Of a stretch of DNA of 64,000 nt, positions 1 through 8,622 are shown piece by piece. The DNA comes from Limnobacter thiooxidans (GTDB taxonomy: Bacteria > Pseudomonadota > Gammaproteobacteria > Burkholderiales > Burkholderiaceae_B). The stretch's first letter is position 1; every line of letters starts with the position of its first letter. A program made the position numbers and the translations under genes. The notes under the pieces are model-generated. The model saw only the letters and a list, made by a program, of their open reading frames with translations, made no database searches and was not told the origin of the DNA. The stretch is from assembly GCF_036323495.1 (NCBI RefSeq), contig NZ_AP028947.1, positions 1,054,001-1,118,000 on the forward strand, given 5' to 3'.

Positions 1-1
1 T

Positions 2-511
2 TTGCTGTTGCTGAATCCGCCAGCCAAAAGCGGCATCATCGACCCCAAGGCCGAATTTCTGGTCACGGTGAGCTGGCCTGACAACGACCCCAATGACATT
101 GATGTGTGGGCTGCCGGGCCTGCCGGTGCGCAGGTGTGGTTCATGCGGCCGCAAGATGGTCTCTTGCACCTGGACCGAGATGACCGTGGTTTGGCCAACG
201 ACACGCAGGAAATCGAGGGCAAAACATTTGTAAACCCGTTGAATCAGGAAGTGCTGACCATACGTGGCCGCCCGCCAGGTGAGTACATCATCAACCTGCA
301 TTACTACAAAACCGAAAACAAGCTCCCTGTGCCCGTGAACATTTACGTGGCCGAGGTCAACCCGAAGTTGAAAGTGCTGCATTACTCCACCGTGAACATG
401 CAGCAGGAAGGCGACGAAGCCACGGCAGTGCGATTTTCGATCGATGCCAATGGCACGGTGAGCAACATCAACCAACTTGAAAAATCTTTGGTGAAGGCAG
501 ACGGCAAATGA
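2..511 (+). CDS. Partial exported beta-sandwich-like protein (DUF2135/YfaP-like)
   Basis: The open frame runs from the window edge, so the true start lies upstream and the N-terminus is missing. About 169 residues remain. The segment with 'NDIDVWAAGP' followed by 'LDRDDRG' resembles the Asp-rich calcium-type loops of DUF2135/YfaP-like beta-sandwich domains, and the later 'PPGEYIINLHYY' suits such a fold. The stop codon overlaps the next start by 4 bases (ATGA), so it is co-transcribed with the membrane protein at 508. The function is unknown; the family assignment is a guess from motif resemblance. Confidence 0.6.
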   Translation: MLLLNPPAKSGIIDPKAEFLVTVSWPDNDPNDIDVWAAGPAGAQVWFMRPQDGLLHLDRDDRGLANDTQEIEGKTFVNPLNQEVLTIRGRPPGEYIINLHYYKTENKLPVPVNIYVAEVNPKLKVLHYSTVNMQQEGDEATAVRFSIDANGTVSNINQLEKSLVKADGK

Positions 512-1023
512 ATGAAGTGTTAGTGGGTTTGGGCATTGCCTATATTTTCCTCGCAGCCCTGTTGCTGCTGGCCCTGATTTTCGGGCAGATGAAGTGGGTC
601 ACCAAGTTGATCCTGATTGTCGTGTCTGTCGGTTTTTACTGGGTCAGTTACATCAACTGGCAAGACGCACAGGGTTGGCCCAGCCAAGCCGAGTTACCCA
701 AGCGTTTTCTGTTTTACGCAGTGGTGGTGGAAGAACCTGACAAGGCGGAAGGCATAGAAGGGCGCCTGTTTGTTTGGGCCAGTGATTTGAGCAATGACAA
801 ACCTGCTGACACACCGCGTGCTTATGTGCTGCCGTATGGCAAGGATTTGCATGCCAAGCTCGACGCCGCACAGCGCCAGATGCGCAATGGCAACCTTCAA
901 ATTGGTGAAGTGGGGGGCGCCTTGTTCGATCCTCAGGCTGCGCGTGACAACACCCGGATTGCAGACAGGAAAATTGACCTGGAGTTCACGGATCTGCCCG
1001 ACCCCCAATTGCCGGAGAAATAA
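508..1023 (+). CDS. Hypothetical membrane protein
   Basis: This is a 171-residue protein with two N-terminal hydrophobic helices (about residues 5-25 and 30-48) followed by a soluble domain of about 120 residues. It is translationally coupled to the preceding gene (ATGA overlap at 508-511) and lies 3 bases before the lipoprotein gene at 1027, so the three probably form an operon for an envelope function. No recognisable catalytic motif was seen. I do not recognise the family. Confidence 0.7.
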   Translation: MNEVLVGLGIAYIFLAALLLLALIFGQMKWVTKLILIVVSVGFYWVSYINWQDAQGWPSQAELPKRFLFYAVVVEEPDKAEGIEGRLFVWASDLSNDKPADTPRAYVLPYGKDLHAKLDAAQRQMRNGNLQIGEVGGALFDPQAARDNTRIADRKIDLEFTDLPDPQLPEK

Positions 1024-1026
1024 GCC

Positions 1027-1752
1027 ATGTTGAAAAAACTGCGTGTGGCCGCACTGGCGCTGACTCTGACTTTGCCCCTCTCATCCTGTTCCCTGCTGGG
1101 TGACAAGGATTATTTTCCGTTGGAAAGTGGAAGCTCCTGGAGCTACAGCCTGAACAAGGTGATGCCCGACGGCAAAAACAACAAGCAACTGGAAATTCGC
1201 ACACTGGGTGAAACAGGTTTTCTGTCAGGCGAAAAGGAAATTGAAGGGTTCGTACGCCGCACCTCGGACGGAACAGACTATTTCATCCAGGAACGTGATG
1301 ATGGTTTTTACCGTGTGGCCAAGCGCCTGGTGGTTGAAACCAAGCCCCAGGTGGACAAGGAAGCCAGGCTGATTCTGCCCAAGGGCCGCAATCTTCGGCT
1401 GGGTTACACCTGGACACTGGATACCAGTCCGTATGTGATGCACTGGATGCCTCCGTTTGATCAAGCCAATGCCAGTATCAAGCCGTTTGACATGGTGTAT
1501 GAAATAGCCGCACTGGATGAAACGGTTGAAACGCCTGCCGGTGTATTCGAAAAATGCGTGCGTGTAGATGGCACGGGCAAGATGGTTTTTTATGCCGATG
1601 CCAGCGCGGGTTACCAGGAAATCCTGATCAATCACACCGAATGGTATGCACCCGGTGTGGGTCTTGTGAAATTGGAAAGGGATGAACCACTGAACACGTC
1701 CATTATGAAAGGCGGGAAAGTGACCATGTCACTGACCCGTTTTTCAAACTGA
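1027..1752 (+). CDS. Putative outer-envelope lipoprotein
   Basis: A 241-residue protein with a lipoprotein signal peptide: charged start, hydrophobic core, then the lipobox 'LSSC' near residues 18-21 followed by 'SLLGDKDYFPL'. The mature part is rich in beta-type sequence and contains 'YFPLESGSSWSY', a pattern common in secreted hypothetical proteins that begin with a 'yfPl..G..W.Y' motif. It is the third gene of a tight run with the two membrane-associated proteins upstream. The function is unknown. Confidence 0.75.
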   Translation: MLKKLRVAALALTLTLPLSSCSLLGDKDYFPLESGSSWSYSLNKVMPDGKNNKQLEIRTLGETGFLSGEKEIEGFVRRTSDGTDYFIQERDDGFYRVAKRLVVETKPQVDKEARLILPKGRNLRLGYTWTLDTSPYVMHWMPPFDQANASIKPFDMVYEIAALDETVETPAGVFEKCVRVDGTGKMVFYADASAGYQEILINHTEWYAPGVGLVKLERDEPLNTSIMKGGKVTMSLTRFSN

Positions 1753-1762
1753 ATGTTGCGCT

Positions 1763-2302
1763 TTACTTGTTGAACAGGCCTTCAAGCACTTGGTCACAAA
1801 AACGTTGGCGTTTTTCACCATTGCCCGTCACGGTGCAATGTTCAATCAACACCTGGTCACCGACCAGGCTTTGTGATTCAACGCGGTCGGCGTAAAGCAG
1901 AATTTCCTCCGTGTCCAGGCTGAACTTCGAATCCAGGTCCAGCTGGTTCAGGTCTGGGCGGCGCCAATGCACCGTAAACAGCGGCTGGTTTTGAAACACT
2001 TCACCTTTCTGGTTTTTCAATTCGGTCACCGCCTGCACTGACAGGGTGGGGTGGCTGTTGAATTCCTGTGGGTAGAAGCGTTTCATTTCCCGCATGATGT
2101 TGTAGGCGTCGGTTGCAAACAGGGTCACGATTCGGTTGCGGGTGACAAAGGTCAGTTGCTCCGTGTTCAAGCCCCGAATTTCAGCAATGTTGCCGTTGGC
2201 CATTTTTTCCATGGAATCTGGGGCGGGGGGGCTGCAGGCTGTGAGCACTACAGCCAATGAAAGCAAGGCGGTGCGTTGAAATGAACGCATCAGTTGACGC
2301 AT
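1763..2302 (-). CDS. Putative lipoprotein, unknown function
   Basis: The start at 2302 is preferred because a GGAG Shine-Dalgarno motif lies just upstream and the resulting 179-residue protein begins with a clean signal sequence ending in the lipobox 'LTAC'. A longer frame from 2377 would add 25 residues with no signal character. The mature region is hydrophilic, with no motif I can assign. The gene is convergent with the lipoprotein at 1027-1752 and lies 74 bases downstream of the TetR gene on the same strand. Confidence 0.7.
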   Translation of the reverse strand: MRQLMRSFQRTALLSLAVVLTACSPPAPDSMEKMANGNIAEIRGLNTEQLTFVTRNRIVTLFATDAYNIMREMKRFYPQEFNSHPTLSVQAVTELKNQKGEVFQNQPLFTVHWRRPDLNQLDLDSKFSLDTEEILLYADRVESQSLVGDQVLIEHCTVTGNGEKRQRFCDQVLEGLFNK

Positions 2303-2376
2303 GAATGTCTCCGGATTTTTCTCATTTGTTTGAAGCAGTATAGGCGAGAACCTTGTCGGGCCGCTTACAACTGTCA

Positions 2377-2985
2377 TTACAACTGACTGAGTTCTTTCTC
2401 CACATAATGCCCCGCCATGTCCGCCAGCCCTTTGGCCAGATCATCAAATGAAAAACCGGGGTTGGGGTGGTTCAAATAGCGAATCATAGTGGCCATGCCG
2501 CTGTTGATGAAAATGTAAGCCATGGTCTGCAAATTGTTCAGCCTCAGAATTTCCGGATGCTTGATGGCGTGTTGAATAAACAGGTCAGCCAGAGCCCGGT
2601 AAACCTGTCCAAAAGGCACATGCTTTTCCATCAAGGCTGACTCCCTGGCGCAGCGCAGGTACAGTTCGTTGTCTTTTCTCAGAAACTCTGCGGTTTGGGC
2701 GATCAATTCATACACCGCATCGCGAAGCGAAAGCCGAACAAGGGAAGGGGCTGCTGTCTGAATCAAGGCCACCAGCTCACGGGAAAATTGTTCCCCCATC
2801 GCGCCGAAAATGGCTTCCTTGTTCTCGAAGTACTCGTAAATTGAACCCACGCCGACCCCGGCACATTCCGCAATCTGCCTTGTTGTTGCGCCTTCTGCGC
2901 CATGTTTGGACAGGGCGATGAAGGCACCCTGAACAATGGTGTCCACAGTGTTTTGGGAGCGATTCTGTTTTGGTTTTCTGGCCAT
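2377..2985 (-). CDS. TetR/AcrR-family transcriptional repressor
   Basis: The N-terminal helix-turn-helix is clear: 'GAEGATTRQIAECAGVGVGS' followed by 'IYEYFENKEAIF' matches the TetR consensus. The C-terminal part, about 130 residues, would bind a ligand and dimerise. I chose the start 'MARKPKQNRS' at 2985, giving 202 residues; a longer frame to 3063 would translate through the operator region. The gene is divergent from the SDR/diiron/monooxygenase operon. Two palindromes lie in the shared intergenic region, so it is probably the local, autoregulated repressor of that operon. The inducer is unknown; a hydrophobic ketone, alcohol or fatty acid would fit the neighbours. Confidence 0.88.
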   Translation of the reverse strand: MARKPKQNRSQNTVDTIVQGAFIALSKHGAEGATTRQIAECAGVGVGSIYEYFENKEAIFGAMGEQFSRELVALIQTAAPSLVRLSLRDAVYELIAQTAEFLRKDNELYLRCARESALMEKHVPFGQVYRALADLFIQHAIKHPEILRLNNLQTMAYIFINSGMATMIRYLNHPNPGFSFDDLAKGLADMAGHYVEKELSQL

Positions 2986-2997
2986 AAAAAATCCGAA

Positions 2998-3044
2998 TTG
3001 AATCCGAACAAACGTTCGTTTTAATATGACATTGTTCAATGTCA
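2998..3044 (+). promoter_or_regulatory. Divergent control region: promoter with two palindromic operators
   Basis: A candidate promoter for the SDR operon has TTGAAT (2998-3003), a 17-base spacer and TTAATA (3021-3026). The spacer is almost exactly filled by AACAAACGTTCGTT (3007-3020), a near-perfect palindrome. A second palindrome lies just downstream: TGACATTG (3027-3034), two bases, CAATGTCA (3037-3044), with perfect 8-base arms. A TetR dimer on either site would block transcription. The promoter was matched by eye. Confidence 0.6.
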
Positions 3045-3098
3045 CGGTCAATGTGTCAAGCATTTGCCAAGCTCAACCAAGTGAACTAAGGGAATTCA

Positions 3099-3986
3099 AT
3101 GTTCGGCAAGAAAATCACCAAGGGTGCCAACGCAGTAGTCACCGGAGCAGGCAGTGGCATTGGCCGGGCCTTCGCCATGGAAATTGTTCGCCGCGGTGGC
3201 CGCGTGGTGTGTGCCGACATCAGCAAGGAGCGTGCACAGGAAACCGTGGACCTGATCATGGACATGGTGGCAGGCAAACTGAAAAACCCCGATCTCGTGT
3301 TTGTTGCGCAGGCCTGGGCCGTGAAATGCGACGTCAGCAAACTGAAAGACGTCGAAGCCCTGGCCATTGAGGCTGAACGTATTTTTGGTGGCACTGACCA
3401 CGACACAGCGATTGACCTGGTGATCAACAACGCAGGCGTGGGTGCGGGTGGAAAGCCGGTGGGTGAAACCACCATTGACGACTGGAAGTGGACCATTGGC
3501 GTGAACCTGTGGGGCGTGATCCACGGTTGCCACGTGTTTGCTCCCCGCCTGCGCAAGAAAGGCGCTGCGAAGAAGTGCGGCATCATCAATGTGGCCTCTA
3601 CAGCAAGCTTCGCTGCTGCGCCTTTGATGAGCGCCTACAACGTCACCAAGGCGGGTGCCTTGGCGCTGAGCGAAACCCTGGCCGCTGAAATGGCCGGAAC
3701 TGGCGTGAATGTCACCGCCCTTTGCCCCACCTTCGTCAAAACCAACATCACCAAGGACGGCCGCATTGATGCGGCTTCCAACCAACTTGCCAACAAGCTG
3801 ATGGAGTGGACCGGCGTGTCCGCTGACGGCGTGGCCAAAGAAACACTGAATGCATTGGACAAGGGGCAACTGTATGTGTTGCCACAGCTTGATGCACGCA
3901 TGATTTGGCGCATGAAGCGCTTGATGCCCCGCAGCTATACACGCGGTGCTGGTTTGTTGGCCCGTGTGGCCGCTAAAGCTTTTTAA
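3099..3986 (+). CDS. Short-chain dehydrogenase/reductase (SDR)
   Basis: An NAD(P)-dependent oxidoreductase of 295 residues with the classical SDR signatures: cofactor motif 'TGAGSGIG' at residues 15-22, 'NNAG' near residue 110, and catalytic 'SAYNVTK' (YxxxK) near residue 185 with an upstream Ser. It heads a three-gene set with a diiron protein (14 bases downstream) and a flavin monooxygenase. This suggests an alcohol/ketone step in breakdown of a hydrophobic or cyclic substrate. The substrate cannot be read from sequence. The start has a GGGA motif at suitable distance and follows the TetR-type operators. Confidence 0.88.
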   Translation: MFGKKITKGANAVVTGAGSGIGRAFAMEIVRRGGRVVCADISKERAQETVDLIMDMVAGKLKNPDLVFVAQAWAVKCDVSKLKDVEALAIEAERIFGGTDHDTAIDLVINNAGVGAGGKPVGETTIDDWKWTIGVNLWGVIHGCHVFAPRLRKKGAAKKCGIINVASTASFAAAPLMSAYNVTKAGALALSETLAAEMAGTGVNVTALCPTFVKTNITKDGRIDAASNQLANKLMEWTGVSADGVAKETLNALDKGQLYVLPQLDARMIWRMKRLMPRSYTRGAGLLARVAAKAF

Positions 3987-3999
3987 GGAGTACTGACAA

Positions 4000-4926
4000 A
4001 TGCCTCAACTCGATCTGGAAAAAACACTGCGTCGCATCAAGGAAAATCAATGGGCCCTGGCCGACATTGACTGGGATGCACCCGGACGCGAAATGATCAC
4101 TGAAGAACAGTGGCCCAAGCTGAAAGCTTTCATGGCCGACCTGACATGGATTGAGCACATTGGTGCACGCGGCTTTGCCGCCATGGCCAAGAAGGCGCCC
4201 AATGACACGCTGCGCGAAATTTACACCTGGTTTCATGCTGAAGAGCAGCGCCACGCCAACGCCGAACTGGCCTTGATGCAACGCTGGGGCATGCTGGAAG
4301 ACGGCGAAATCCCCGAGCCAAACATCAACCTGCGATTGACCATCGAGTGGCTGGACAAGTACAGCGACGACATGCCGTTGAGCGTGCTGGGCAGTGTGAT
4401 CCCCATGCTGGAAGTGACGCTGGACGGCGCACTGTGCAAGTTCCTGCTGGATGAAGTCAAAGACCCCGTGTGTCACGAAGTGTTCAAGAAAATCAATTCC
4501 GACGAAGCGCGCCACCTTGGCGTGGACTTCCACGTGCTGGAAATGATGGGTCACGGCCCAATGTACCGCCTGGCGCTGGAATCGATTGCCACTGCAATCA
4601 ACCCCAAATTGCTGTTGGGCGTGGCCGTGTACTTCCCGTTGCTAAACCGCATGCGCGACAACATCGTAACCATGGGCTTGAAAGAAGAAAAGCTGTATGA
4701 AGCCATGGCCAAGTTTGAAAAGTACGGTGGTGAAACACCCGAAGGTCGCCGCAACCCCTGGTATCAGATCATGCGCCTTCATGGCAAGTGGGTGATCGAC
4801 CGCAAAAACCGCTTCTACCATGCACCCGTGGATGCCGCGGTGAAAGCCTCCAACTACATTCCGAAAAGCTGGCTGCCTGCAGTGCCAAGCTGGGTGAACA
4901 AGTTGACCTGGCACACCACGGCCTGA
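4000..4926 (+). CDS. Ferritin-like diiron protein (putative oxygenase/oxidase)
   Basis: This 308-residue protein carries the ferritin-like diiron pattern: an early Glu in 'IEHIGARGF' (E52), 'EEQRH' at 81-85 (ExxH), another Glu in 'MLEVTLD' (about 138) and 'DEARH' at 168-172 (ExxH). Two ExxH motifs plus two Glu are expected for a carboxylate-bridged diiron site. The last ~110 residues, after the four-helix bundle, are less familiar. It has a strong AAGGAG ribosome site and sits between SDR and monooxygenase genes in one operon, so it probably acts on the same substrate or supplies redox chemistry. The exact reaction is unknown. Confidence 0.8.
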   Translation: MPQLDLEKTLRRIKENQWALADIDWDAPGREMITEEQWPKLKAFMADLTWIEHIGARGFAAMAKKAPNDTLREIYTWFHAEEQRHANAELALMQRWGMLEDGEIPEPNINLRLTIEWLDKYSDDMPLSVLGSVIPMLEVTLDGALCKFLLDEVKDPVCHEVFKKINSDEARHLGVDFHVLEMMGHGPMYRLALESIATAINPKLLLGVAVYFPLLNRMRDNIVTMGLKEEKLYEAMAKFEKYGGETPEGRRNPWYQIMRLHGKWVIDRKNRFYHAPVDAAVKASNYIPKSWLPAVPSWVNKLTWHTTA

Positions 4927-4963
4927 TTGCAAGAACGAGAAAGAACAAGAACGGGAAATTAAG

Positions 4964-6568
4964 ATGACGACTGAGAAAACCACACGTGCACAGGCATTGA
5001 AAGCTGAGCCAAAGTCCAGAACAACGGCCAGAACTTCGGCCACAACATCGGCCACTGCGGGCACAGCCACACGCCGCAAAGCCGCGGAAAAAAGCGGCGA
5101 GCATGTGTACGACACCCTGATCATTGGCGCAGGCTTTGCCGGCCTTGGAACAGCCATCAAACTGCGTGAAGCCGGCGTGCACAACATCGCCATTCTGGAA
5201 CGCGCAGCTGAGGTGGGTGGTACCTGGCGTGACAACCAGTACCCCGGTGCGGCCTGCGATATTCCTTCAAACCTGTACAGCTTTTCTTTTGCGCCCAATC
5301 CCAATTGGTCACGCAGCTATTCAGGCAGCAAGGAAATTCTGGGCTATGTACACAGCCTGGTGAATGACTTCGGCCTGGGTAGCCTGATTCAGTACCAGCA
5401 AAATGTGTCGCGTGTGGAGTTCGAAGAGGCCCAAGGTATCTGGATGATCCACACCGACAATGGCAAGGTGTGGAAAGGCAAAGCCGTCATCATGGCGTCT
5501 GGCCCTTTGGCCAACGCCAGTTTCCCGAATATTCGTGGCCTTGAAAACTACAAAGGCAAGAAAATTCACAGTGCCCAGTGGGACCACGAGTACGACTTCA
5601 CAGGCAAACGTGTTGCAGTAATCGGCACGGGCGCAAGTGCAATCCAGATCATTCCTGAACTGGTCAAGAAAGTGGATGTGCTCAAGGTGTTCCAGCGCAC
5701 ACCGGCCTGGGTCATGCCGCGTCCTGATTTCTCCACATCGGATTTGAGCAAGAAGGTGTTTGCAAAACTGCCCTTCACACAGAAGGCGGTGCGCGAGGCA
5801 TTGTACTGGGCGCATGAAAGCATGGCACTGGCCGTGATCTGGAGTTCACCAGTGACTCGCCTGGGCGAGCGTTTGGGCCAAGCGTTCTTGAAATCACAAG
5901 TGCCTGATCCCTGGATGCGCCGCCAGTTGAAGCCCGACTACAAGCTGGGCTGCAAGCGAATTCTGGTCAGCAATGATTATTACCCCGCCTTGCAAAAAGA
6001 GAACTGCGAGCTGATCACCTGGCCGATTGCCAATATCGTGGAGAAGGGCATTCGCACCTCCGAAGGCATTGAACACCGCGTGGATTGCATCGTGTTTGCC
6101 ACCGGTTTTGATGTGCCAAAAAGCGGTACACCGTATCCGATTCACGGTGTGGGTGGGCGTGAGTTGGCCAAAGAATGGCAGCGTGGGGCGCAAGCGTACA
6201 AGAGCATCAACGTCAGCGGCTACCCCAACCTGTACATCATGTTCGGACCCAACAGTGGCCCTGGCCACAACTCCGCACTGGTGTACATGGAGCAGCAAAT
6301 TGCCTATGCAGTCAAAGGTATTCGCACAATTCTGGATTCCAATTTGAAAATGCTGGACGTGAAGCCCGATGTACAGGCCAAGCACAATGCCAACATTCAG
6401 AAACGTTTGGCCAAAACCAACTGGAACTCAGGCTGCAAGAGCTGGTACCTGACCGAAGACGGTTTCAACGCCACCATGTTCCCCGGCTTTGCAACGCAGT
6501 ACGCCGCACAAATGGGCCAGTTCGATTTGAAAGCCTATCGACAAGTGCCAGTTGAAGTGAACGCATAA
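4964..6568 (+). CDS. Flavin-containing / Baeyer-Villiger-type monooxygenase
   Basis: A 534-residue FAD/NADPH enzyme. The FAD Rossmann motif 'GAGFAG' is at residues 55-60, the BVMO-type 'GGTWRDNQYPGAACD' follows, and the fingerprint 'YKGKKIHSAQWD' precedes the NADPH motif 'GTGASAIQ'. These features are typical of class B monooxygenases that insert oxygen next to a ketone. Residues 1-45 are an unusual Ala/Thr/Lys-rich low-complexity extension with no signal-peptide hydrophobic core; it may be a linker. This is the last gene of the SDR operon and is followed by a terminator. The order SDR, diiron protein, BVMO suggests conversion of an alcohol to a ketone and then to an ester. Confidence 0.88.
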   Translation: MTTEKTTRAQALKAEPKSRTTARTSATTSATAGTATRRKAAEKSGEHVYDTLIIGAGFAGLGTAIKLREAGVHNIAILERAAEVGGTWRDNQYPGAACDIPSNLYSFSFAPNPNWSRSYSGSKEILGYVHSLVNDFGLGSLIQYQQNVSRVEFEEAQGIWMIHTDNGKVWKGKAVIMASGPLANASFPNIRGLENYKGKKIHSAQWDHEYDFTGKRVAVIGTGASAIQIIPELVKKVDVLKVFQRTPAWVMPRPDFSTSDLSKKVFAKLPFTQKAVREALYWAHESMALAVIWSSPVTRLGERLGQAFLKSQVPDPWMRRQLKPDYKLGCKRILVSNDYYPALQKENCELITWPIANIVEKGIRTSEGIEHRVDCIVFATGFDVPKSGTPYPIHGVGGRELAKEWQRGAQAYKSINVSGYPNLYIMFGPNSGPGHNSALVYMEQQIAYAVKGIRTILDSNLKMLDVKPDVQAKHNANIQKRLAKTNWNSGCKSWYLTEDGFNATMFPGFATQYAAQMGQFDLKAYRQVPVEVNA

Positions 6569-6625
6569 GCGCTTATTGAAAGATCAAGTTGGCGGGGTGT
6601 GGTTTCCGCTTTCCTTGAGGGTAGT

Positions 6626-6662
6626 GCCCCCAACGACTCGTGACGGTCTTGGGGGCTTTTTT
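6626..6662 (+). terminator. Rho-independent terminator after the monooxygenase operon
   Basis: GCCCCCAA (6626-6633) pairs perfectly with TTGGGGGC (6649-6656), and a run of six T follows. It lies about 60 bases after the monooxygenase stop codon and closes the SDR/diiron/BVMO operon. Confidence 0.9.
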
Positions 6663-6818
6663 GTATCCTTCTGCTGAACCAAGCCATCGCCCATCACAGG
6701 TAGCCTCAGCACAATCAATTTCCGGTACGTTTTCAGTGCATGGTAAGCGTGGCTGACAGGTCGCGCAGCACGTGCATTGGTCTCCAGCCGTCCAACCGCT
6801 TCAGGATGAAATTACCCG

Positions 6819-7340
6819 ATGAGCACAAACAACTTTGCCACTCAATCTTCGCCATCTGCAATTCATTGGCCTGACGAATTTCGACCAGGCCGTGTACCCA
6901 TCCACATCCGCAATGAATTGAATGTGCGCGCTTCTCCCGATTCGGTTTGGCAGGTCTTGATCGATGCACAGCGCTGGCCTTCTTTTTATCCGCAGGCCAG
7001 CGAGGTTGATTTAGGCGGCGCAACCACCCTGGAACAAGACTTGAACTTCAGCTGGAAAACCATGGGCCTGCGTATCAACTGCAATGTGCGCGAGTTTGAG
7101 CCTGAATCCCGATTGGCCTGGGATGCCAAGGGTGTTGGCACCTGGGCTTACCACGCGTGGCTGATCACACCGACTGCGACAGGTTGCCATGTGCTCACCG
7201 AAGAAACCCAGCACGGTTGGCTGTGCCGCTTGGGGCAGTTGATGATGCCCGGTAGCCTGCACATCAAGTGGCACCAGGTGTGGCTGGAAAAACTGGAACT
7301 GGAAGCGCAGTGTTTGGATGCAGGGAAAAATGGTCACTGA
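6819..7340 (+). CDS. SRPBCC-superfamily (START/polyketide cyclase-like) protein
   Basis: This 173-residue protein looks like an SRPBCC helix-grip domain. It has 'NELNVRASPDSVWQVLIDAQ' early, then 'WPSFYPQASEVDL', then a region of beta strands and a C-terminal amphipathic helix. Such proteins bind hydrophobic ligands in a deep pocket and some are cyclases or hydrolases. It overlaps the start of the ABA4-like membrane protein by 11 bases, so the two are translationally coupled. That pairing suggests lipid or isoprenoid-related work, but this is inference. Confidence 0.75.
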   Translation: MSTNNFATQSSPSAIHWPDEFRPGRVPIHIRNELNVRASPDSVWQVLIDAQRWPSFYPQASEVDLGGATTLEQDLNFSWKTMGLRINCNVREFEPESRLAWDAKGVGTWAYHAWLITPTATGCHVLTEETQHGWLCRLGQLMMPGSLHIKWHQVWLEKLELEAQCLDAGKNGH

Positions 7341-8595
7341 ATTGGCGTTGTTCGACGATGTTTTTATTGCAGGCTCTGCCGTCGCCCTGCTGGGCTGGGC
7401 CTTGTTGGCAGTCACACCGCGCTGGCGTGTGGGCCAACTGTTGGCGTTGACCTTGGTACCCGCTTTGTTGGCCGCAGCCTACACAGGTCTGGTGCTTGCA
7501 GCTTGGCAAACAGCACATGGCAGTTTCGATTCACTGGCTGAGTTGCGCGTGTTGTTTGAATCCGATGCGTTGCTGCTGGCGGGCTGGCTTCACTACCTTG
7601 CTTTCGACCTGTTGATCGGTGGCTGGATAGTGCGTACTGCGCAGCGTGAGGGAATTCCGCATGGGCTGGTGCTGCCTTTGCTGCCCCTGACATTGATGTT
7701 CGGCCCGGTTGGGTATCTGCTGTTTTTGGTGCTTCGCCTTGCGTGGCAGCAGGGCGGTGTATTCTCCTCAGCAGGGTGGGCAACGCAATCCCCTGCCATG
7801 TGGATGACCCGACTGAGTTTCCGTTTGCCCACATTTGAACCACGACTGGCCGCCGCAGGCATTGCACTGCTGCTGTTGATGATTCCTACTGCGTTTGCCT
7901 TGGTGTTCGACGAGCGCTTGATTCATGGTTCATCCATTTGGGCCAAGCCCATGCGTTTCGAGCTGGGCCTGGGCATATACCTGCTTACCCTCGCATTCTT
8001 TCTTCCCTTGGCGGGCAAAGCCTTTGCAGCCACTCGCAAAGGGCGGTTCGTGGTGTGGGGTGCCATGCTGCCATCCTTTTTCGAGCTGGGCTACATCGTG
8101 TTTCAGGCTGCGCGGGGTGAGCCTTCGCACTTCAATGAAACCGACACCTTCCACTTCGTGATGTTTCAGCTTATGGGTATTGGTGCCCTTACGTTGACAT
8201 CGGCTTCGGCCGTGCTGGCCTGGGGCTTGTGGCGCAGCCCACAGCCCTTGGTGGGGCCAGCGCTTCGACTTGGCCTGGTGCTGGGGCTGAGCTTGACTTT
8301 CATACTGGGTGCAGGCGTTGGTATTGTCATGGCGGGTGGCCCCACCAGCGTGGTGGGCGGCATGCCGGGTCCCGATGATCTGCCCTTGTTGGGCTGGTCG
8401 CGCCAGTTTGGGGATTACCGTGTGGCGCATTTTCTTGGGGTGCATGCCATGCATGTGATACCTCTTTTTGCATGGGTTGTTGCGCGTTGGCTTGGGCAAG
8501 AACGGCGCTGGCCTGTGGCCGTGTTTGCATTGCTGTACAGCAGCCTGACAGTGTATGCGTTGGTTCAAGCGTTGCAGGGCAGACCGGTGATTTGA
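7330..8595 (+). CDS. ABA4-like multi-pass membrane protein with extra C-terminal membrane domain
   Basis: The protein has about ten predicted membrane segments. Residues 1-140 resemble the ABA4-like family (named from a plant protein required for neoxanthin synthesis), with the recognisable 'HYLAFDLLIGGWIVRTAQRE' and 'LTLMFGPVGYLLFLVLR'. The remaining 280 residues form a second membrane domain not usually attached to it. I chose the ATG at 7330, which has AGGGA upstream; an ATG at 7318 is the alternative and would add four residues. It overlaps the SRPBCC gene. The substrate is unknown. Confidence 0.75.
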   Translation: MVTELALFDDVFIAGSAVALLGWALLAVTPRWRVGQLLALTLVPALLAAAYTGLVLAAWQTAHGSFDSLAELRVLFESDALLLAGWLHYLAFDLLIGGWIVRTAQREGIPHGLVLPLLPLTLMFGPVGYLLFLVLRLAWQQGGVFSSAGWATQSPAMWMTRLSFRLPTFEPRLAAAGIALLLLMIPTAFALVFDERLIHGSSIWAKPMRFELGLGIYLLTLAFFLPLAGKAFAATRKGRFVVWGAMLPSFFELGYIVFQAARGEPSHFNETDTFHFVMFQLMGIGALTLTSASAVLAWGLWRSPQPLVGPALRLGLVLGLSLTFILGAGVGIVMAGGPTSVVGGMPGPDDLPLLGWSRQFGDYRVAHFLGVHAMHVIPLFAWVVARWLGQERRWPVAVFALLYSSLTVYALVQALQGRPVI

Positions 8596-8622
8596 GTTTT
8601 TGTTTTTTTATGGAAGGGGTTG

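Noticed and set aside
4642..5304. A 220-codon frame opposite the diiron and monooxygenase genes
   Set aside because: It spans the junction of two well-supported genes on the other strand and shows no family features.
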